From: Candidatus Brevundimonas phytovorans
GTDB taxonomy: Bacteria; Pseudomonadota; Alphaproteobacteria; Caulobacterales; Caulobacteraceae
Direction: 5' to 3'
NCBI GenBank assembly: GCA_029203145.1
Contig: CP119309.1
Coordinates: 2,629,001-2,693,000 of the forward strand
DNA length: 64,000 nucleotides
Shown: positions 1 to 9,534 of the stretch, piece by piece
Position numbering within the stretch: the first letter of the stretch is position 1
How the letters are laid out: every line of letters starts with the position of its first letter
The notes under the pieces: model-generated
Told to the model about the DNA's origin: nothing
Database searches by the model: none
Seen by the model: only the letters and a program-made list of their open reading frames with translations
Made by a program: the position numbers and the translations under genes

Positions 1-700
1 ACCAGGCGCCGGGGAAGGGCGACAGGCCACGGATATGGGCGTCGACCTCGGCAGCGGGGCGGGTCCAGTCGATACGGGCCTCGGCGGGGGTGATCTTCTT
101 GGCGTAGGTCGCCTCGCCCGCCTGTTCAGTCTCGGTGAAGCCGCCGCGTTCGATGGCGGCCAGCGCCCGCGGCCACAGGGCGGCGCCGAGGTGCGCCATG
201 CGCTCGGTGAGGCTGGCCGCCGTGTCGTCGGGATGGATGTCCATGACCTCGGACAGGATGATGGCGCCCTCGTCCAGGCCCTCGCTCATCCGCATGATCT
301 GGGCGCCGGTCTGGCGGTCGCCGGCCATGATGGCGCGCTGGATCGGAGCGGCCCCGCGCCAGCGCGGCAAGAGCGAGCCGTGCAGGTTGAAACAGCCCAG
401 TCGCGGCGCCTCCAGCACTTCAGGCTTGAGGATCTGGCCGTAGGCGACGACGCAGGCGGCGTCGAGATCCAGGCTCTTGAAGATGTCGATGGCTTCCGGC
501 GCCTTCATGCTCTCGGGCGTGAAGACCGGCAGGCCCATAGCCTCGGCGAAGGCGTGGACCGGCGACGGCGTCAGCTTCTGCCCCCGGCCCTTGGGGCGCG
601 GCGGTTGCGAATAGACGGCGGCGATCTCGTGTCCCGAGGCGATCAGCTCGGCCAGCGACGGCACGGCGAAGTCGGGGGTTCCCATGAAGGCTAGGCGCAT
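1..700 (-). CDS. fmt: Methionyl-tRNA formyltransferase (partial, C-terminus beyond window)
   Basis: Formylates the initiator Met-tRNA in the cytoplasm using 10-formyl-tetrahydrofolate. Translating the minus strand from the ATG at 700 gives [19 protein letters not shown], the typical Fmt N-terminus. Further in is the catalytic segment [16 protein letters not shown], with the conserved Asn and His, followed by GLDEGAI with the conserved Asp. About 233 of the usual ~305-310 residues are visible. The C-terminal OB-fold domain is only just entered before the left edge. It lies downstream of def and a small membrane gene on the same strand, as one deformylase/formyltransferase operon. The assignment is secure. 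Confidence 0.97.
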   Translation of the reverse strand, partial: MRLAFMGTPDFAVPSLAELIASGHEIAAVYSQPPRPKGRGQKLTPSPVHAFAEAMGLPVFTPESMKAPEAIDIFKSLDLDAACVVAYGQILKPEVLEAPRLGCFNLHGSLLPRWRGAAPIQRAIMAGDRQTGAQIMRMSEGLDEGAIILSEVMDIHPDDTAASLTERMAHLGAALWPRALAAIERGGFTETEQAGEATYAKKITPAEARIDWTRPAAEVDAHIRGLSPFPGAW

Positions 701-727
701 GGGCACGCCTTTAGACCGTGGGACGGA

Positions 728-943
728 TTACATCCAGCGCGTATAGACGCCGCCGCCTTCGTCCCACTCGCCGCCCGCGTCGAGCGCGTCGTCGAAATCA
801 AGCAGACGGTCCAGCAGCAGACCCGCCACCACGCCCAGTGCGCCGACAGCGACGATGGTGGCCAGGCTGGCCACGCCGACCTTCTGGTTGCGGGTCAGAC
901 GGCGACGACCGCTGGGGTCGATGATCTGGGTCTTGCGGGCCAT
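728..943 (-). CDS. Small single-pass membrane protein between def and fmt
   Basis: This 71-residue protein is of unknown function. It has a basic N-terminus ([20 protein letters not shown]), one hydrophobic segment at about residues 24-45, and an acidic Gly-rich tail. Its ATG overlaps the def stop codon by one base (ATGA), which implies translational coupling, and fmt starts 27 bases after its stop. The basic-in, acidic-out charge pattern suggests the N-terminus is cytoplasmic. I recognise no family. The tight operon position supports a real gene. Confidence 0.75.
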   Translation of the reverse strand: MARKTQIIDPSGRRRLTRNQKVGVASLATIVAVGALGVVAGLLLDRLLDFDDALDAGGEWDEGGGVYTRWM

Positions 944-1524
944 CAGGCAGCGAGCCTTGCGTTCTTCTTGACCTTGGCGACGGCCCGCTCGCGGCGCAGG
1001 CGCGACAGGTGGTCGATGAAGAGGACGCCGTTCAGGTGGTCCAGTTCGTGCTGGAAGCAGACGGCGTAGAGACCCTCGATCTCTTCCTCGATCTGCTGGC
1101 CGGCATAGTCCATGTAGCGGACGCGGATGCGGGCCGGACGCTCGACGGCGTCGTAATAGTCGGGCACCGACAGGCAGCCCTCTTCGTAGGCGTACATCTC
1201 GTCCGAGGCCCAGATGACCTCCGGGTTGACGAAGAAGCGCGGGTTGCGACGGGCCAACTGAAGCTCTTCAGTTTCCTCGGCCTCGGGGTCTTCCGACGCG
1301 CCCTCGACCGGCTTGTCGCCCAGGTCCATGACGACGACGCGTTTCAGCTCGCCGATCTGTGCGGCGGCCAGGCCGATGCCCGGCGCGGCGTACATGGTCT
1401 CCAGCATGTCATCCATGAGGGCGCGCAGCTCGTCGGTCACGCCGCCCTCCACGGGCGGGGAGACGGCCTTGAGGATCGCCAGGTCGGCGGCGTTATCGAT
1501 GGTGAGGATGCGACGAATAGCCAT
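943..1524 (-). CDS. def: Peptide deformylase
   Basis: Removes the N-formyl group from nascent proteins and is a metal-dependent cytoplasmic enzyme. All three family motifs are present: [10 protein letters not shown] (motif 1), EGCLSVP (motif 2, metal-binding Cys) and QHELDHLNG (motif 3, the HExxH helix). The frame stays open upstream to 1707, but [11 protein letters not shown] at 1524 matches the usual N-terminus and gives 193 residues. An acidic, Glu-rich insert of about 20 residues lies between motifs 1 and 2 and makes the protein slightly longer than the E. coli enzyme. It overlaps the next small gene by one base and shares an operon with fmt. Confidence 0.97.
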   Translation of the reverse strand: MAIRRILTIDNAADLAILKAVSPPVEGGVTDELRALMDDMLETMYAAPGIGLAAAQIGELKRVVVMDLGDKPVEGASEDPEAEETEELQLARRNPRFFVNPEVIWASDEMYAYEEGCLSVPDYYDAVERPARIRVRYMDYAGQQIEEEIEGLYAVCFQHELDHLNGVLFIDHLSRLRRERAVAKVKKNARLAA

Positions 1525-1607
1525 GGCCCGCAGGTAGGGGGCCAAGCCTCGAACGTCAAGAATTACCGAGTGCGGCGCTTGGTCTTGTGCGCGGCGCACC
1601 GCCGATT

Positions 1608-1871
1608 TCAGCCCGCCATAGCGCTGGCGATTTGCATGAAGGTCCAGAACACGCCGCCCAGCACTGCGAGCGCGCCAGCCCCGACCGCCTGACGTCGAGT
1701 GCGGCACAAGGCCTCGAACCGCTCGGGTTCGGCTGAGCGCTCGATACGGCGCGCCGAATACCCCTTGCTACGGATGACGCCGGTCCGTTGCGCCTCAAGC
1801 AAGGGCCAGCCCTCACGCAGGATCAGAACCAGGCCGCCGAGAACGACGCCGATGCCCGCAAGAACCCACAT
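1608..1871 (-). CDS. Small two-helix membrane protein
   Basis: An 87-residue protein with a hydrophobic segment at about residues 2-20, a charged central loop rich in Arg and Glu, and a second hydrophobic segment at about 65-85. The start ATG is preceded by GGGGAGAGACT, a good Shine-Dalgarno at suitable spacing. It sits 83 bases upstream of def on the same strand. I do not recognise the family. The hydrophobic-charged-hydrophobic layout and the ribosome-binding site favour a real inner-membrane protein over a chance frame. Confidence 0.6.
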   Translation of the reverse strand: MWVLAGIGVVLGGLVLILREGWPLLEAQRTGVIRSKGYSARRIERSAEPERFEALCRTRRQAVGAGALAVLGGVFWTFMQIASAMAG

Positions 1872-1919
1872 AGTCTCTCCCCAAGCCTCCTCCGAGGCGA
1901 AGGCTGAACAATGATATGC

Positions 1920-2357
1920 TTAAGCTTGGCTGTCCAGAACCGGCGGCAGGACGCGCGGCTTGCGGTCGGAATCTATGGCGACATAGGTGAAGACGCCTTC
2001 GGTCACGCGCACCGAACGGGCCTCGGGCTCTCCGCGCGACCGTTTCCAGGCCTCGACATGGACGCGGATCGAGGTGCGGCCGGTGTGGATCACCTTGGCG
2101 TAGGTCGAGACCTCGTCGCCGACCGAGACCGGCTGGTGGAAGACCATGCCGTCCAGAGCCACCGTGGCGCAGCGGCCGTTGGCGCGCTCGAAGGCCGGGG
2201 TCGCGCCGGCGAGGTCCATCTGGGCCAGCAGCCAGCCGCCGAAGATGTCGCCCTCGGGGTTGGTGTCTGCGGGCATGGCGATGACGCGGCCGACCGGCTG
2301 GCCTTCGGGCAGAAGGACGGGGGGAAGCTGGGCGGGGGTCTGTTCGTTCTCGGACAC
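1920..2357 (-). CDS. yciA: YciA-type acyl-CoA thioesterase (hotdog fold)
   Basis: Hydrolyses acyl-CoA esters in the cytoplasm. The 145-residue protein carries the YciA/BFIT-type segment GDIFGGWLLAQMDLAG, with its catalytic-region Asp, then a second hotdog strand set (GRTSIRVHVEAW) and FTYVAIDSDRKPRVLPP near the C-terminus, which matches the YciA subgroup. A Pro-rich N-terminal extension of about 18 residues precedes the fold. It stands alone between a small membrane gene and the patatin gene, all on the minus strand. Confidence 0.9.
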   Translation of the reverse strand: MSENEQTPAQLPPVLLPEGQPVGRVIAMPADTNPEGDIFGGWLLAQMDLAGATPAFERANGRCATVALDGMVFHQPVSVGDEVSTYAKVIHTGRTSIRVHVEAWKRSRGEPEARSVRVTEGVFTYVAIDSDRKPRVLPPVLDSQA

Positions 2358-2400
2358 GATGGGGCCTTGGAAGTCTTGGGGAGGCCCCTTCCATGCGCCC

Positions 2401-3561
2401 CTATGCGCGCGGCCGCAACCGATCCAGCAGGCCTTGCAGTCCCTGCCGTTCCGCCACCGGCGAGCGCCACAGCTCGCCCGCCTGCGCCCGTTCTCGCGCG
2501 GCGTCGAACAGCCGTTTCATGGTGAGGGTGTCGAAGCTCAGCATCCCGCCCTGATCCGGGGCGTCGGGGATGGAGGCGACGCTGATCGACAGGCCTTGCG
2601 CCGCGCAGAAGGTCGTCGCCACGCCCAGGGCCTGGCGATAGGAAAACCTCAGCATGGCGTCAAAGCTGCGGGTCAGCACCGCCGCCACATTGGGCGCCGT
2701 GGTGCGCGGCTCCGGCTCCAGCACCGTATTGACCAGGACATGCACCCGCCCGCGGTGCAGCCGCCGGCCCAGGCGGTTCCAGCGCAACAGGCCCTCAGGC
2801 ATCAGGAAGAGCGGCGCGGCCACACCGCCGTCGACATGCATCTCCTCGAACCTGTCGCCGTCGAACTCGCAGGGAAAGCGCCGAGGCGGAAACAGGCCCG
2901 GCAGGCTGGCCGAGGCGGCCAGAACTTCGCGGAACAGGGCCACAGCCTTGTCGCCGCCGTGCGCGGCGATGGCCCCCATGTCCCAGATGCAGGCGCGCTG
3001 GCTGTCCAGATCGGTCGTCGCCACCAGCAACCGCCGCCCCCGCGCGTGTTCGACCGCCACGGCGTCGATCAGGGCCTCATCGACAAAGGGATGGATCAGG
3101 GCGTCCAGGGCCTCGCCCCGGAACAGCCCGCCGGTGAAGCTGGAGGCCAGTCGGCGCAGGCTCAACAGGTCGGCGGCGTGGCCCCCGACATAGGCGTCGG
3201 CCAGACGCTCGTCCCAGGCCGAGCCGAGGAAGGCGAAGGGCGCGATCAGGGCGCCGGTGCTGACCCCCGTGACCAGGGCGAACTCGGGCCGCGCGCCTGC
3301 CTCGCTCAACCCGACCAGGGCCCCGGCCCCATAGGCGCCGCCCGCCGCTCCGCCGGAAATCGCCAGCATGTCGAACTGCCCTGAGGACCAGCCCGAACGC
3401 GGCAGCGACAGCCGATCCGCCGCCGCCTCCAGCGAGGCCTCGGCCTGTTCGACGCTCAATCGAATGTCGGAAAAGCCCTCGATCAGCCCCATCCCCGTCG
3501 GAGGCGCAGGCAGCCGCCCCCGGGGCAGGCGTCGTCGGACGGGAAGGTCAGGTTCGCTCAC
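2401..3561 (-). CDS. Patatin-like phospholipase
   Basis: A serine lipase/acyl hydrolase of the patatin family, 386 residues. The Gly-rich oxyanion motif [11 protein letters not shown] lies at about 70-80. The nucleophile elbow GVSTG has Ser near 101, and the catalytic Asp is in VDGGVAAP in the second half, so the Ser-Asp dyad is intact. No signal peptide is evident; the N-terminus is Arg/Pro-rich, so it is probably cytoplasmic or membrane-peripheral. A dispensable regulatory role or phospholipid turnover is possible, and the substrate cannot be told from sequence. It is monocistronic, next to tRNA-Arg. Confidence 0.9.
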   Translation of the reverse strand: MSEPDLPVRRRLPRGRLPAPPTGMGLIEGFSDIRLSVEQAEASLEAAADRLSLPRSGWSSGQFDMLAISGGAAGGAYGAGALVGLSEAGARPEFALVTGVSTGALIAPFAFLGSAWDERLADAYVGGHAADLLSLRRLASSFTGGLFRGEALDALIHPFVDEALIDAVAVEHARGRRLLVATTDLDSQRACIWDMGAIAAHGGDKAVALFREVLAASASLPGLFPPRRFPCEFDGDRFEEMHVDGGVAAPLFLMPEGLLRWNRLGRRLHRGRVHVLVNTVLEPEPRTTAPNVAAVLTRSFDAMLRFSYRQALGVATTFCAAQGLSISVASIPDAPDQGGMLSFDTLTMKRLFDAARERAQAGELWRSPVAERQGLQGLLDRLRPRA

Positions 3562-3616
3562 ACGGCAACATCCGTCGCGGCGGCGCCGGGGTCAATTGAC
3601 GATACTGAGGAAAAGA

Positions 3617-3693
3617 TGGCGCACCCGACAGGATTCGAACCTGTGACCTCTGCCTTCGGAGGGCAGCACTCTATCCAGCTGAGCTACGGGTGC
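3617..3693 (-). tRNA. tRNA-Arg, anticodon CCG
   Basis: The minus-strand sequence folds as a full cloverleaf: acceptor GCACCCG with CGGGTGC, D-arm GCTC/GAGT, anticodon stem CTGCC/GGCAG with loop CTCCGAA (anticodon CCG, decoding CGG), and T-arm ACAGG-TTCGAAT-CCTGT. The discriminator is G, and the 3' CCA is encoded (TGG on the plus strand at 3617-3619). Confidence 0.97.
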
Positions 3694-3841
3694 GTCTGCG
3701 GCGCGACGGCCGGACGGCGGTGCTTACAGCAAGGGACTAGGCGCCTCAATCCTGAATCTCGACCGCGGGCGACTTGACCCGCCCGGTCTTGGCGGCGCGC
3801 CCCCGAACGCCTAGCGTCGCGGCCGGAGAGAGGGAGCTTCC

Positions 3842-5125
3842 ATGCGCCATATGACGATCGCCGCCCTGATGGGCGCCAGCCTGCTGGCCGCCTGCGCCAG
3901 CGCGCCGAAACCGGCGAGCGACAGCCTGGACGCCGTGGCGCGCGACTACGTCGCCCTGACGCTGGAGATCGGCGAGCGCGAACCGGGCTATGTCGACGCC
4001 TATTACGGCCCCGCCGAATGGGCCGAGGCGGCCAAGGCCCATCCGCGCGCCCTGCCCCAGCTGGCCGAGGGCGCCGCCGCCCTGACGCAGCGACTGGATG
4101 CGATCCCGACCACCGGACTGGACGCCGAAAGCCGCCAGCGCCGCGCCTATCTGCTGGCCCATGTTTCGGCGGCCTCGGCGCGCCTGAGGATGCTGGGCGG
4201 CGAGAAGATGAGCTTCGCCGACGAGGCCGAGGCCCAGTTCGGCGTGCGGCCGGAACTGCGGCCCCTGTCGTCCTATGATCCAGTGCTGGCGCGCATCGAC
4301 GCCCTGATCCCCGGCGAGGGGCCGCTGGCCGACCGCGTCGCCGCCTTCCGCGCCCGCTACGTCATTCCCAAGGATCGGCTGGAGCCGGTGATGCGGGCCG
4401 CCATCAACGAGTGCAAGGCGCGCACCGAGCGGCACATGACCCTGCCCGCCAACGAGACCTTCACCCTGGAGTTCGTCACCAACAAGCCGTGGTCGGGCTA
4501 CAACTGGTACAAGGGGAACGCCTTCAGCCTGATCCAGGTCAACACGGACCTGCCCATCTATATCGACCGCGCCGTCGATCTGGGCTGCCACGAGGGCTAT
4601 CCCGGCCACCACGTCTATAACGCCCTGCTGGAACAGACCTTTGTGAAGCAGAAGGGCTGGGTCGAGATGAGCGTCTATCCCCTGTTCAGCCCCATGTCCT
4701 TCATCGCCGAGGGCAGCGCCAACTACGGCATCGACCTGGCCTTCCCCGGCCATGAGCGCACCGATTTCGAGAAGCGCATCCTCTACCCCCTGGCCGGGCT
4801 GGACCCGGCGACGGCCGAGGCCCAGACTCAGCTTCTGGCCCTGACGCGCGAGCTGGGCCGGGCCGAGTACACCGTGGCCGACGCCTATCTGGCCGGGCGC
4901 ATCGACCGCGAGACGGCGCTGGACCAACTGCAGAAATACAATCTGATCGCCCGCGACCGGGCGGCCCAGCGGCTCAGCTTCATCGAGACCTATCGCAGCT
5001 ACGTGATCAACTACGGCCTGGGCCGCGACATGGTGCAGACCTGGGTCGAGGGTCAGGGCCCGGATCATTGGGCCACGACGGAGCGGCTGCTGGCCAGCCA
5101 GACCCTGCCGGTGGATCTGGACTAG
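3842..5125 (+). CDS. DUF885 family lipoprotein (putative zinc peptidase)
   Basis: A 427-residue envelope protein. The signal peptide ends in the lipobox LLAAC (lipidated Cys near residue 18), followed by a low-complexity linker. The DUF885 metal-site motif HEGYPGHH is at about 250-257, with a downstream Glu in FIAEGSANYG, a gluzincin-like arrangement. Members are thought to be metallopeptidases, but the substrate here is unknown. It is shorter than many DUF885 proteins (about 600 residues). The small lipoprotein gene 66 bases downstream may be co-transcribed. Confidence 0.88.
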   Translation: MRHMTIAALMGASLLAACASAPKPASDSLDAVARDYVALTLEIGEREPGYVDAYYGPAEWAEAAKAHPRALPQLAEGAAALTQRLDAIPTTGLDAESRQRRAYLLAHVSAASARLRMLGGEKMSFADEAEAQFGVRPELRPLSSYDPVLARIDALIPGEGPLADRVAAFRARYVIPKDRLEPVMRAAINECKARTERHMTLPANETFTLEFVTNKPWSGYNWYKGNAFSLIQVNTDLPIYIDRAVDLGCHEGYPGHHVYNALLEQTFVKQKGWVEMSVYPLFSPMSFIAEGSANYGIDLAFPGHERTDFEKRILYPLAGLDPATAEAQTQLLALTRELGRAEYTVADAYLAGRIDRETALDQLQKYNLIARDRAAQRLSFIETYRSYVINYGLGRDMVQTWVEGQGPDHWATTERLLASQTLPVDLD

Positions 5126-5191
5126 GAAACGCAACCCCGCGAGACCGACGGCGTTTACCGCCAAGGTTCATCGCAAGAAGGGGGACATCCC

Positions 5192-5512
5192 ATGCGCACC
5201 CGCACGCTTTCCACTCGTACCTTGGGCATCGCCGCCGCTTCCATCCTGGCGCTCGGCGCCGCCGCCTGCACCCAGGCCGAGCAGAAGACGGCCGAGACCC
5301 ACGCCGAAGCGGCCGGCGACAAGGCGGCTGACGTCGCGGCCCAGACCGGGGAAGTGGTCGAATCCGGCGCCATGAAGGCGGCTCAGGCGGTCGAGAGCGG
5401 CGCCGGCAAGGTCGCCGACAAGCTGGAAGGCAATCAGGCCGAAGCCGCCGCCGAAGGCCGCCCCGGCGCCGTCGACCCGGCCACCGACACGCGCGTCCCG
5501 GCCAAGAACTAG
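5192..5512 (+). CDS. Small Ala/Glu-rich lipoprotein
   Basis: A 106-residue protein with a signal peptide and a lipobox-like site GAAAC (Cys near residue 27). The mature part is low-complexity, rich in Ala, Glu, Lys and Val, with repeated patterns such as KAADVAAQTGEVVESGAMKAA that could form an amphipathic helix or coiled coil. AGGGGG lies upstream of the ATG (spacing about 7). No family is recognised. The composition recalls small outer-membrane-attached helical lipoproteins, but this is only an impression. Confidence 0.75.
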   Translation: MRTRTLSTRTLGIAAASILALGAAACTQAEQKTAETHAEAAGDKAADVAAQTGEVVESGAMKAAQAVESGAGKVADKLEGNQAEAAAEGRPGAVDPATDTRVPAKN

Positions 5513-5521
5513 GACAACGCG

Positions 5522-5667
5522 CCACCTTCTCCCCTTGCGGGAGAAGGTGGCCCGTCAGGGCCGGATGAGGGGTCTCTCAAGGCTGGAAGACAGTCGCGAG
5601 TTGAACGTATCGCAACCCCTCATCCGTCCGGCTTCGCCGTCCACCTTCTCCCGCAAGGGGAGAAGGA
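5522..5667. repeat. Intergenic palindromic repeat, family A (CCTTCTCCC type)
   Basis: Two inverted arms, about 5522-5572 and 5614-5667, face each other. Each holds a small hairpin (CCTTCTCCCC-TTGC-GGGAGAAGG) and a copy of CCGGATGAGGGG or its complement. The element fills the gap between the lipoprotein gene and the convergent tlpA-like gene and directly abuts the latter's stop codon. Related copies lie at 9381-9430 (half) and 25908-26113 (variant). It probably acts as a bidirectional terminator. Confidence 0.85.
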
Positions 5668-6273
5668 TCAGCCCTGCGCCAGCAACGCCTCTACCAGGGC
5701 CTTGGCCTCCGCACTCGCCCAGTCCGCCTCGCCGGTCAGGACGGCGCGGACATTCCCCTGGCGATCCAGCAGGATGGTCTGGGGCATGGCCCCCTTGCCG
5801 GGAAACTCGAACGGCAGCTGGAATTTCGGATCGGCGTAGAAGGCCAGCGGCGGGTGCTCGGCGATGAAGGCGCGCGCCTCGGGCACGGCCTTGTCCACGT
5901 CCATGCTGATGGCGACGACGGCCACGTCGTCGCGGTCCTTGTAGTGCTCAGCCAGCGCCGCCAGGGTCGGCATCTCGATCTTGCACGGCGCGCACCAGGT
6001 GGCCCACAGGTTGACCACCGCCACCCTGCCCTTGAAGTCGGCGAAGCGGACATCGCGGCCCTCGGCGTCCTTGAACACATAGTCGGGCGCAGGGCTCGGG
6101 GCGGGCGTCAGCAGCTTCGACAGCGAGCCCCTGGCGTAAACCGCCAGCGGCGATGACGCGGACTCTTTGCCCCCGCCGTCGCGATTGGCGTATAGCATCG
6201 CCGCGCCGCCGATCGCGCCGATCAGCAGCACCGCCGTCGCCACGCCCGCCAAAGTCCGTTTAGAGCCGCTCAT
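5668..6273 (-). CDS. TlpA-like membrane-anchored thioredoxin
   Basis: A periplasmic thiol-disulfide oxidoreductase of the TlpA/ResA type, 201 residues. One N-terminal membrane anchor lies at about 9-28, followed by a thioredoxin fold with the active site WCAPC at about 93-97 and the cis-Pro in AMPQTIL. Likely roles are disulfide reduction for cytochrome c maturation or general periplasmic redox. Start choice: ATG at 6273 gives MSGSKRTL. An upstream in-frame ATG at 6294 lies inside argH. The chosen start codon overlaps the divergent argH start codon by two bases, so each promoter must lie in the other gene or the two messages overlap. Confidence 0.9.
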   Translation of the reverse strand: MSGSKRTLAGVATAVLLIGAIGGAAMLYANRDGGGKESASSPLAVYARGSLSKLLTPAPSPAPDYVFKDAEGRDVRFADFKGRVAVVNLWATWCAPCKIEMPTLAALAEHYKDRDDVAVVAISMDVDKAVPEARAFIAEHPPLAFYADPKFQLPFEFPGKGAMPQTILLDRQGNVRAVLTGEADWASAEAKALVEALLAQG

Positions 6274-7675
6274 GTCCGACACGCCTTCCAACACCCCTCA
6301 AGGTCAGTCTCTATGGGGCGGACGCTTCAGCGCCAAGCCCGCCGACATCATGCAGGCCATCAACGTCTCCATCGGCGTCGACAAACGCCTGTGGGCGCAG
6401 GACCTGGCCGGGTCGCGGGCGCATTGCCGCATGCTGGCCCAGCAGGGCATCATCGCTCAGGCCGACGCCGAGGCCATTCTGGGCGGGCTGGACGTCATCG
6501 AGGGCGAGATCCGGGACGGGTCCTTCCCCTTCCGCGACGCCTATGAAGACATCCACATGAACGTCGAAGCCCGCCTGTCGGAGCTGATCGGCGAGCCGTC
6601 AGGACGTCTGCATACGGCGCGCAGCCGCAATGATCAGGTGGCGACAGACTTCCGCCTCTGGGTCCGCGACGCCTGCGACCGCACCGTCGAACAGCTGAAG
6701 ACGCTGCAAGCCGCCCTGCTGGACCGGGCCGAGCAGCACGCGGGCGACCTGATGCCCGGCTTCACCCATCTGCAGACGGCCCAGCCCGTCACCTTCGGCC
6801 ACCACCTGATGGCCTATGTCGAGATGTTCGGCCGCGACGCCAGCCGGTTCGCCGACGCCCGCACCCGCATGAACGAGAACCCGCTGGGCGCCGCGGCCCT
6901 TGCCGGTTCGCCCTTCCCCATCGACCGCCACATGACGGCCAAGGCCCTCGGCTTCGACCGCCCCATGGCCAACTCGCTGGACGCCGTGTCGGACCGTGAT
7001 TTCGCCCTGGAAAGCCTGGCCGCCGCCTCGATCGCAGCGGGTCACCTGTCGCGTCTGGCCGAGGAGATCGTGGTCTGGATGACGCCGATGTTCGGCTTCG
7101 CCTCCCTGCCCGACGACCTGACCACCGGCTCGTCCATCATGCCGCAGAAGCGCAACCCCGACGCCGCCGAACTGGTCCGCGCCAAGACGGGCCGGATCAT
7201 GGGCTCGCTGGTCGCTCTGTCCACCGTCATGAAGGGCCTGCCGCTGGCCTATTCCAAGGACATGCAGGAGGACAAGCCGCCGGTGTTCGAGGCCTTCGAC
7301 GCGCTCGATCTGGCCCTGACGGCCATGACCGCCATGGTCGCCGCCATCACCCCCAACACCCCGCGCATGGCCGCCGCCGCCGGCGCCGGCTTCTCGACCG
7401 CCACCGATCTGGCCGACTGGCTGGTGCGCGAACTGAACCTGCCCTTCCGCAAGGCCCACCATGTCACGGGCGCCGCCGTGAAGCGCGCCGAGGCGCTCGG
7501 CGTCGGCCTGGGCGATCTGCCGCTGGAAGAATTGCAGGCTCTGGATTCCGGCATCACCAAAGCCGTGTATGAAGTCCTGACGCCCGAAGCCTCCTGCGCC
7601 AGCCGCCAGAGCTTCGGCGGCACGGCGCCGGAACAGGTCCGCGCCCGCATCGCCGACTGGAGAAGCCGCCTGTGA
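6272..7675 (+). CDS. argH: Argininosuccinate lyase
   Basis: Last step of arginine synthesis: splits argininosuccinate into arginine and fumarate. The 467-residue protein shows the N-terminal SLWGGRF block, [10 protein letters not shown], and the fumarase/aspartase signature [12 protein letters not shown] with the catalytic Ser loop. The start at 6272 ([12 protein letters not shown]) fits the family. An upstream in-frame ATG at 6167 would run deep into the divergent tlpA-like gene. It is the first gene of a tight set with a small lipoprotein and lysA. Confidence 0.98.
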   Translation: MSDTPSNTPQGQSLWGGRFSAKPADIMQAINVSIGVDKRLWAQDLAGSRAHCRMLAQQGIIAQADAEAILGGLDVIEGEIRDGSFPFRDAYEDIHMNVEARLSELIGEPSGRLHTARSRNDQVATDFRLWVRDACDRTVEQLKTLQAALLDRAEQHAGDLMPGFTHLQTAQPVTFGHHLMAYVEMFGRDASRFADARTRMNENPLGAAALAGSPFPIDRHMTAKALGFDRPMANSLDAVSDRDFALESLAAASIAAGHLSRLAEEIVVWMTPMFGFASLPDDLTTGSSIMPQKRNPDAAELVRAKTGRIMGSLVALSTVMKGLPLAYSKDMQEDKPPVFEAFDALDLALTAMTAMVAAITPNTPRMAAAAGAGFSTATDLADWLVRELNLPFRKAHHVTGAAVKRAEALGVGLGDLPLEELQALDSGITKAVYEVLTPEASCASRQSFGGTAPEQVRARIADWRSRL

Positions 7676-7893
7676 AAAAGACCCTGATCCTCGCGGGCGC
7701 CGCCGCCCTTCTGTTGGCCGGTTGCGGCCGCATGGCTGATCTGGAGGCGCCCGGCGCCGTCCAGACCCAGCGCGCGCCCCGCGACAAGAACGCCAAGACC
7801 CTGCCGGACCCGGCGACCATCAACACCGCCCCGCGTCAGAACCCCATCGACAGCGGCGCCTCGGACCCCTTCGGTCGCCCGCCGATGGCGTGA
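7672..7893 (+). CDS. Small lipoprotein between argH and lysA
   Basis: A 73-residue protein with a short signal peptide and lipobox LLAGC (Cys near residue 19), then a disordered Pro/Asn-rich tail. The GTG start overlaps the argH stop (GTGA), and lysA follows 50 bases later. Size, lipobox and position directly ahead of lysA match the LptM (YifL) type lipoprotein that helps LPS-transport protein LptD fold in enterobacteria. Assignment to that family is from gene order and layout, not from sequence identity. Confidence 0.8.
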   Translation: MKKTLILAGAAALLLAGCGRMADLEAPGAVQTQRAPRDKNAKTLPDPATINTAPRQNPIDSGASDPFGRPPMA

Positions 7894-7943
7894 TCGAGGC
7901 CTGATCGGCCGCTCGCCCCCTTTACAGACTGGACCTTCCGCGC

Positions 7944-9224
7944 GTGCATTATTTCGACCTGAAGGATGGTGTTCTGCACGCCGAAGGCGTCTCTCTGGAG
8001 GCGCTGGCGGCTGAGGTCGGGACCACGACCTATGTCTATTCCTCGGCCACCCTGCGCCGCCATTACGGTCTGCTGCGCGAGGCCTGTGACGCCCACCAAT
8101 CTGCGCTGGGCGAGGCCCTGATCGCCTTTGCGGTCAAGGCCAACTCCAACCTGTCGGTGCTGGCGACGCTGGCGCAACTGGGCTGCGGCGCCGACACCGT
8201 GTCCGAGGGCGAGATCCGTCGCGCCCTGGCGGCGGGCGTGCCGGCTGAACGCATCATCTTCTCCGGCGTAGGCAAGACCGACGCCGAACTGGCCTTCGCC
8301 ATCGACGTCGGCGTGCGCCAGATCAACGTCGAGTCCTCGGCGGAGCTGGAGCGGCTGATCGTCGTCGCGGCTGAAAAGTCGGCTTCTCCCGCCATCGCCA
8401 TTCGCGTCAATCCCAAGATCGGCGCGGGCGGTCACGCCAAGATCACCACCGGCGGCGCCGGCGACAAGTTCGGCGTCCCCGTCGAGGAGGCGCTCAGCCT
8501 CTACGCGCGCGCCTCCGCCTCGCGCCACGTCACGCCCGTGGGTCTGGCCTGCCACATCGGCAGCCAGATCACCGACCTGACCCCGCTGGAGAACGCCTTC
8601 CGCGTCCTGCGGGCGATGACCGAGACCCTGCGGGCGCAGGGCCACAGCGTCACCCGTCTGGACCTCGGCGGCGGTCTGGGCGTGCCCTATTACGGCGACG
8701 CGGAAACCGCCTCGCCCGCCGACTATGTGGCCATGGCCGCGCGCGTGCTGGACGGGCTGAACGTCGAGGCGGCCTTCGAGCCGGGCCGGCTGATGGCCGC
8801 CAATGCGGGCGTGCTGCTGAGCCGGGTCATTCAGGTCAACGAACGCACCGATGGCCGTCGCTTCCTGGTGCTGGACGCAGCGATGAACGACCTGATGCGC
8901 CCGGCCCTCTACGACGCCTTCCACGATCTGAAGCCGGTGCGGCCGCGCGCGGGCGAGGACCGCCCCTACGACGTGGTCGGCCCGGTCTGCGAGACGGGCG
9001 ACACCTTCGCGCGCGACCGCGACCTGCCGCCGCTCGAAGCCGGCGATCTGGTCGTCTTCATGAGCGCCGGCGCCTATGGCGCGGTGATGAGCGGCGAATA
9101 CAACACCCGCCCCCTGGCCGCCGAGGTTCTGGTCGACGGTGCGCGCTGCGCGGTCATCCGCCCGCGTCCGACCTATGAGCAGATGTTCGCCCGCGAACCG
9201 ATGGCGGACTGGCTGAAAGACTAG
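7944..9224 (+). CDS. lysA: Diaminopimelate decarboxylase
   Basis: Final step of lysine synthesis: decarboxylates meso-diaminopimelate, PLP-dependent. The 426-residue protein has the PLP-Lys segment FAVKANSN, HIGSQI, the phosphate-binding GGGLGVPY, EPGR, and the CETGDTF active-site block from the neighbouring subunit. It starts at GTG 7944 (MHYFDLKDG), the conserved N-terminus. It lies downstream of the small lipoprotein, probably in the argH operon. Confidence 0.98.
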   Translation: MHYFDLKDGVLHAEGVSLEALAAEVGTTTYVYSSATLRRHYGLLREACDAHQSALGEALIAFAVKANSNLSVLATLAQLGCGADTVSEGEIRRALAAGVPAERIIFSGVGKTDAELAFAIDVGVRQINVESSAELERLIVVAAEKSASPAIAIRVNPKIGAGGHAKITTGGAGDKFGVPVEEALSLYARASASRHVTPVGLACHIGSQITDLTPLENAFRVLRAMTETLRAQGHSVTRLDLGGGLGVPYYGDAETASPADYVAMAARVLDGLNVEAAFEPGRLMAANAGVLLSRVIQVNERTDGRRFLVLDAAMNDLMRPALYDAFHDLKPVRPRAGEDRPYDVVGPVCETGDTFARDRDLPPLEAGDLVVFMSAGAYGAVMSGEYNTRPLAAEVLVDGARCAVIRPRPTYEQMFAREPMADWLKD

Positions 9225-9380
9225 GGGTTCCATTCATAGCGCCCAGCGCCAATCCCCATGAATCATCGGGATTGCGCGGCTCGGAAGCCCACATTCTCGC
9301 CTGAGTCACGGACCGCGCCACACTAGGCGCGTTCTTTGACATCACTGCCCGCCGCCGCCCGTTCAGGACTTCGGCGCTCG

Positions 9381-9430
9381 CCCCTCCCTTCTCCCAATGG
9401 GAGAAGGTGGCCCGAAGGGTCGGATGAGGG
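9381..9430 (+). repeat. Half copy of family A palindromic repeat
   Basis: CCTTCTCCCAATGGGAGAAGG followed by TGGCCCGAAGGGTCGGATGAGGG matches one arm of the 5522-5667 element: same hairpin and same order of the GGATGAGGG block. The opposite arm is missing. Confidence 0.75.
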
Positions 9431-9490
9431 TCGTCGGCATCCCTCGGCGCAAGCCGTCGCGAGACAAGGCCTCGCCTCAGACGTCCCCTT

Positions 9491-9534
9491 CATTGCACCA
9501 ATTGCACTGTTTTTTTCGGTTCGCAGTGCAACGG
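9491..9534 (+). promoter_or_regulatory. Compound TTGCAC element, copy 1
   Basis: The element starts CATTGCACCAATTGCACTGT and continues with a seven-T run, then an inverted copy CAGTGCAA. The two direct TTGCAC copies are 9 bases apart. The first 25 bases match copy 2 (minus strand, 17045 downward) at 24 positions. It lies between the convergent ends of lysA and hpt, so it is not an obvious promoter for either. Function unknown: operator, small-RNA promoter or protein-binding site are all possible. Confidence 0.55.
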
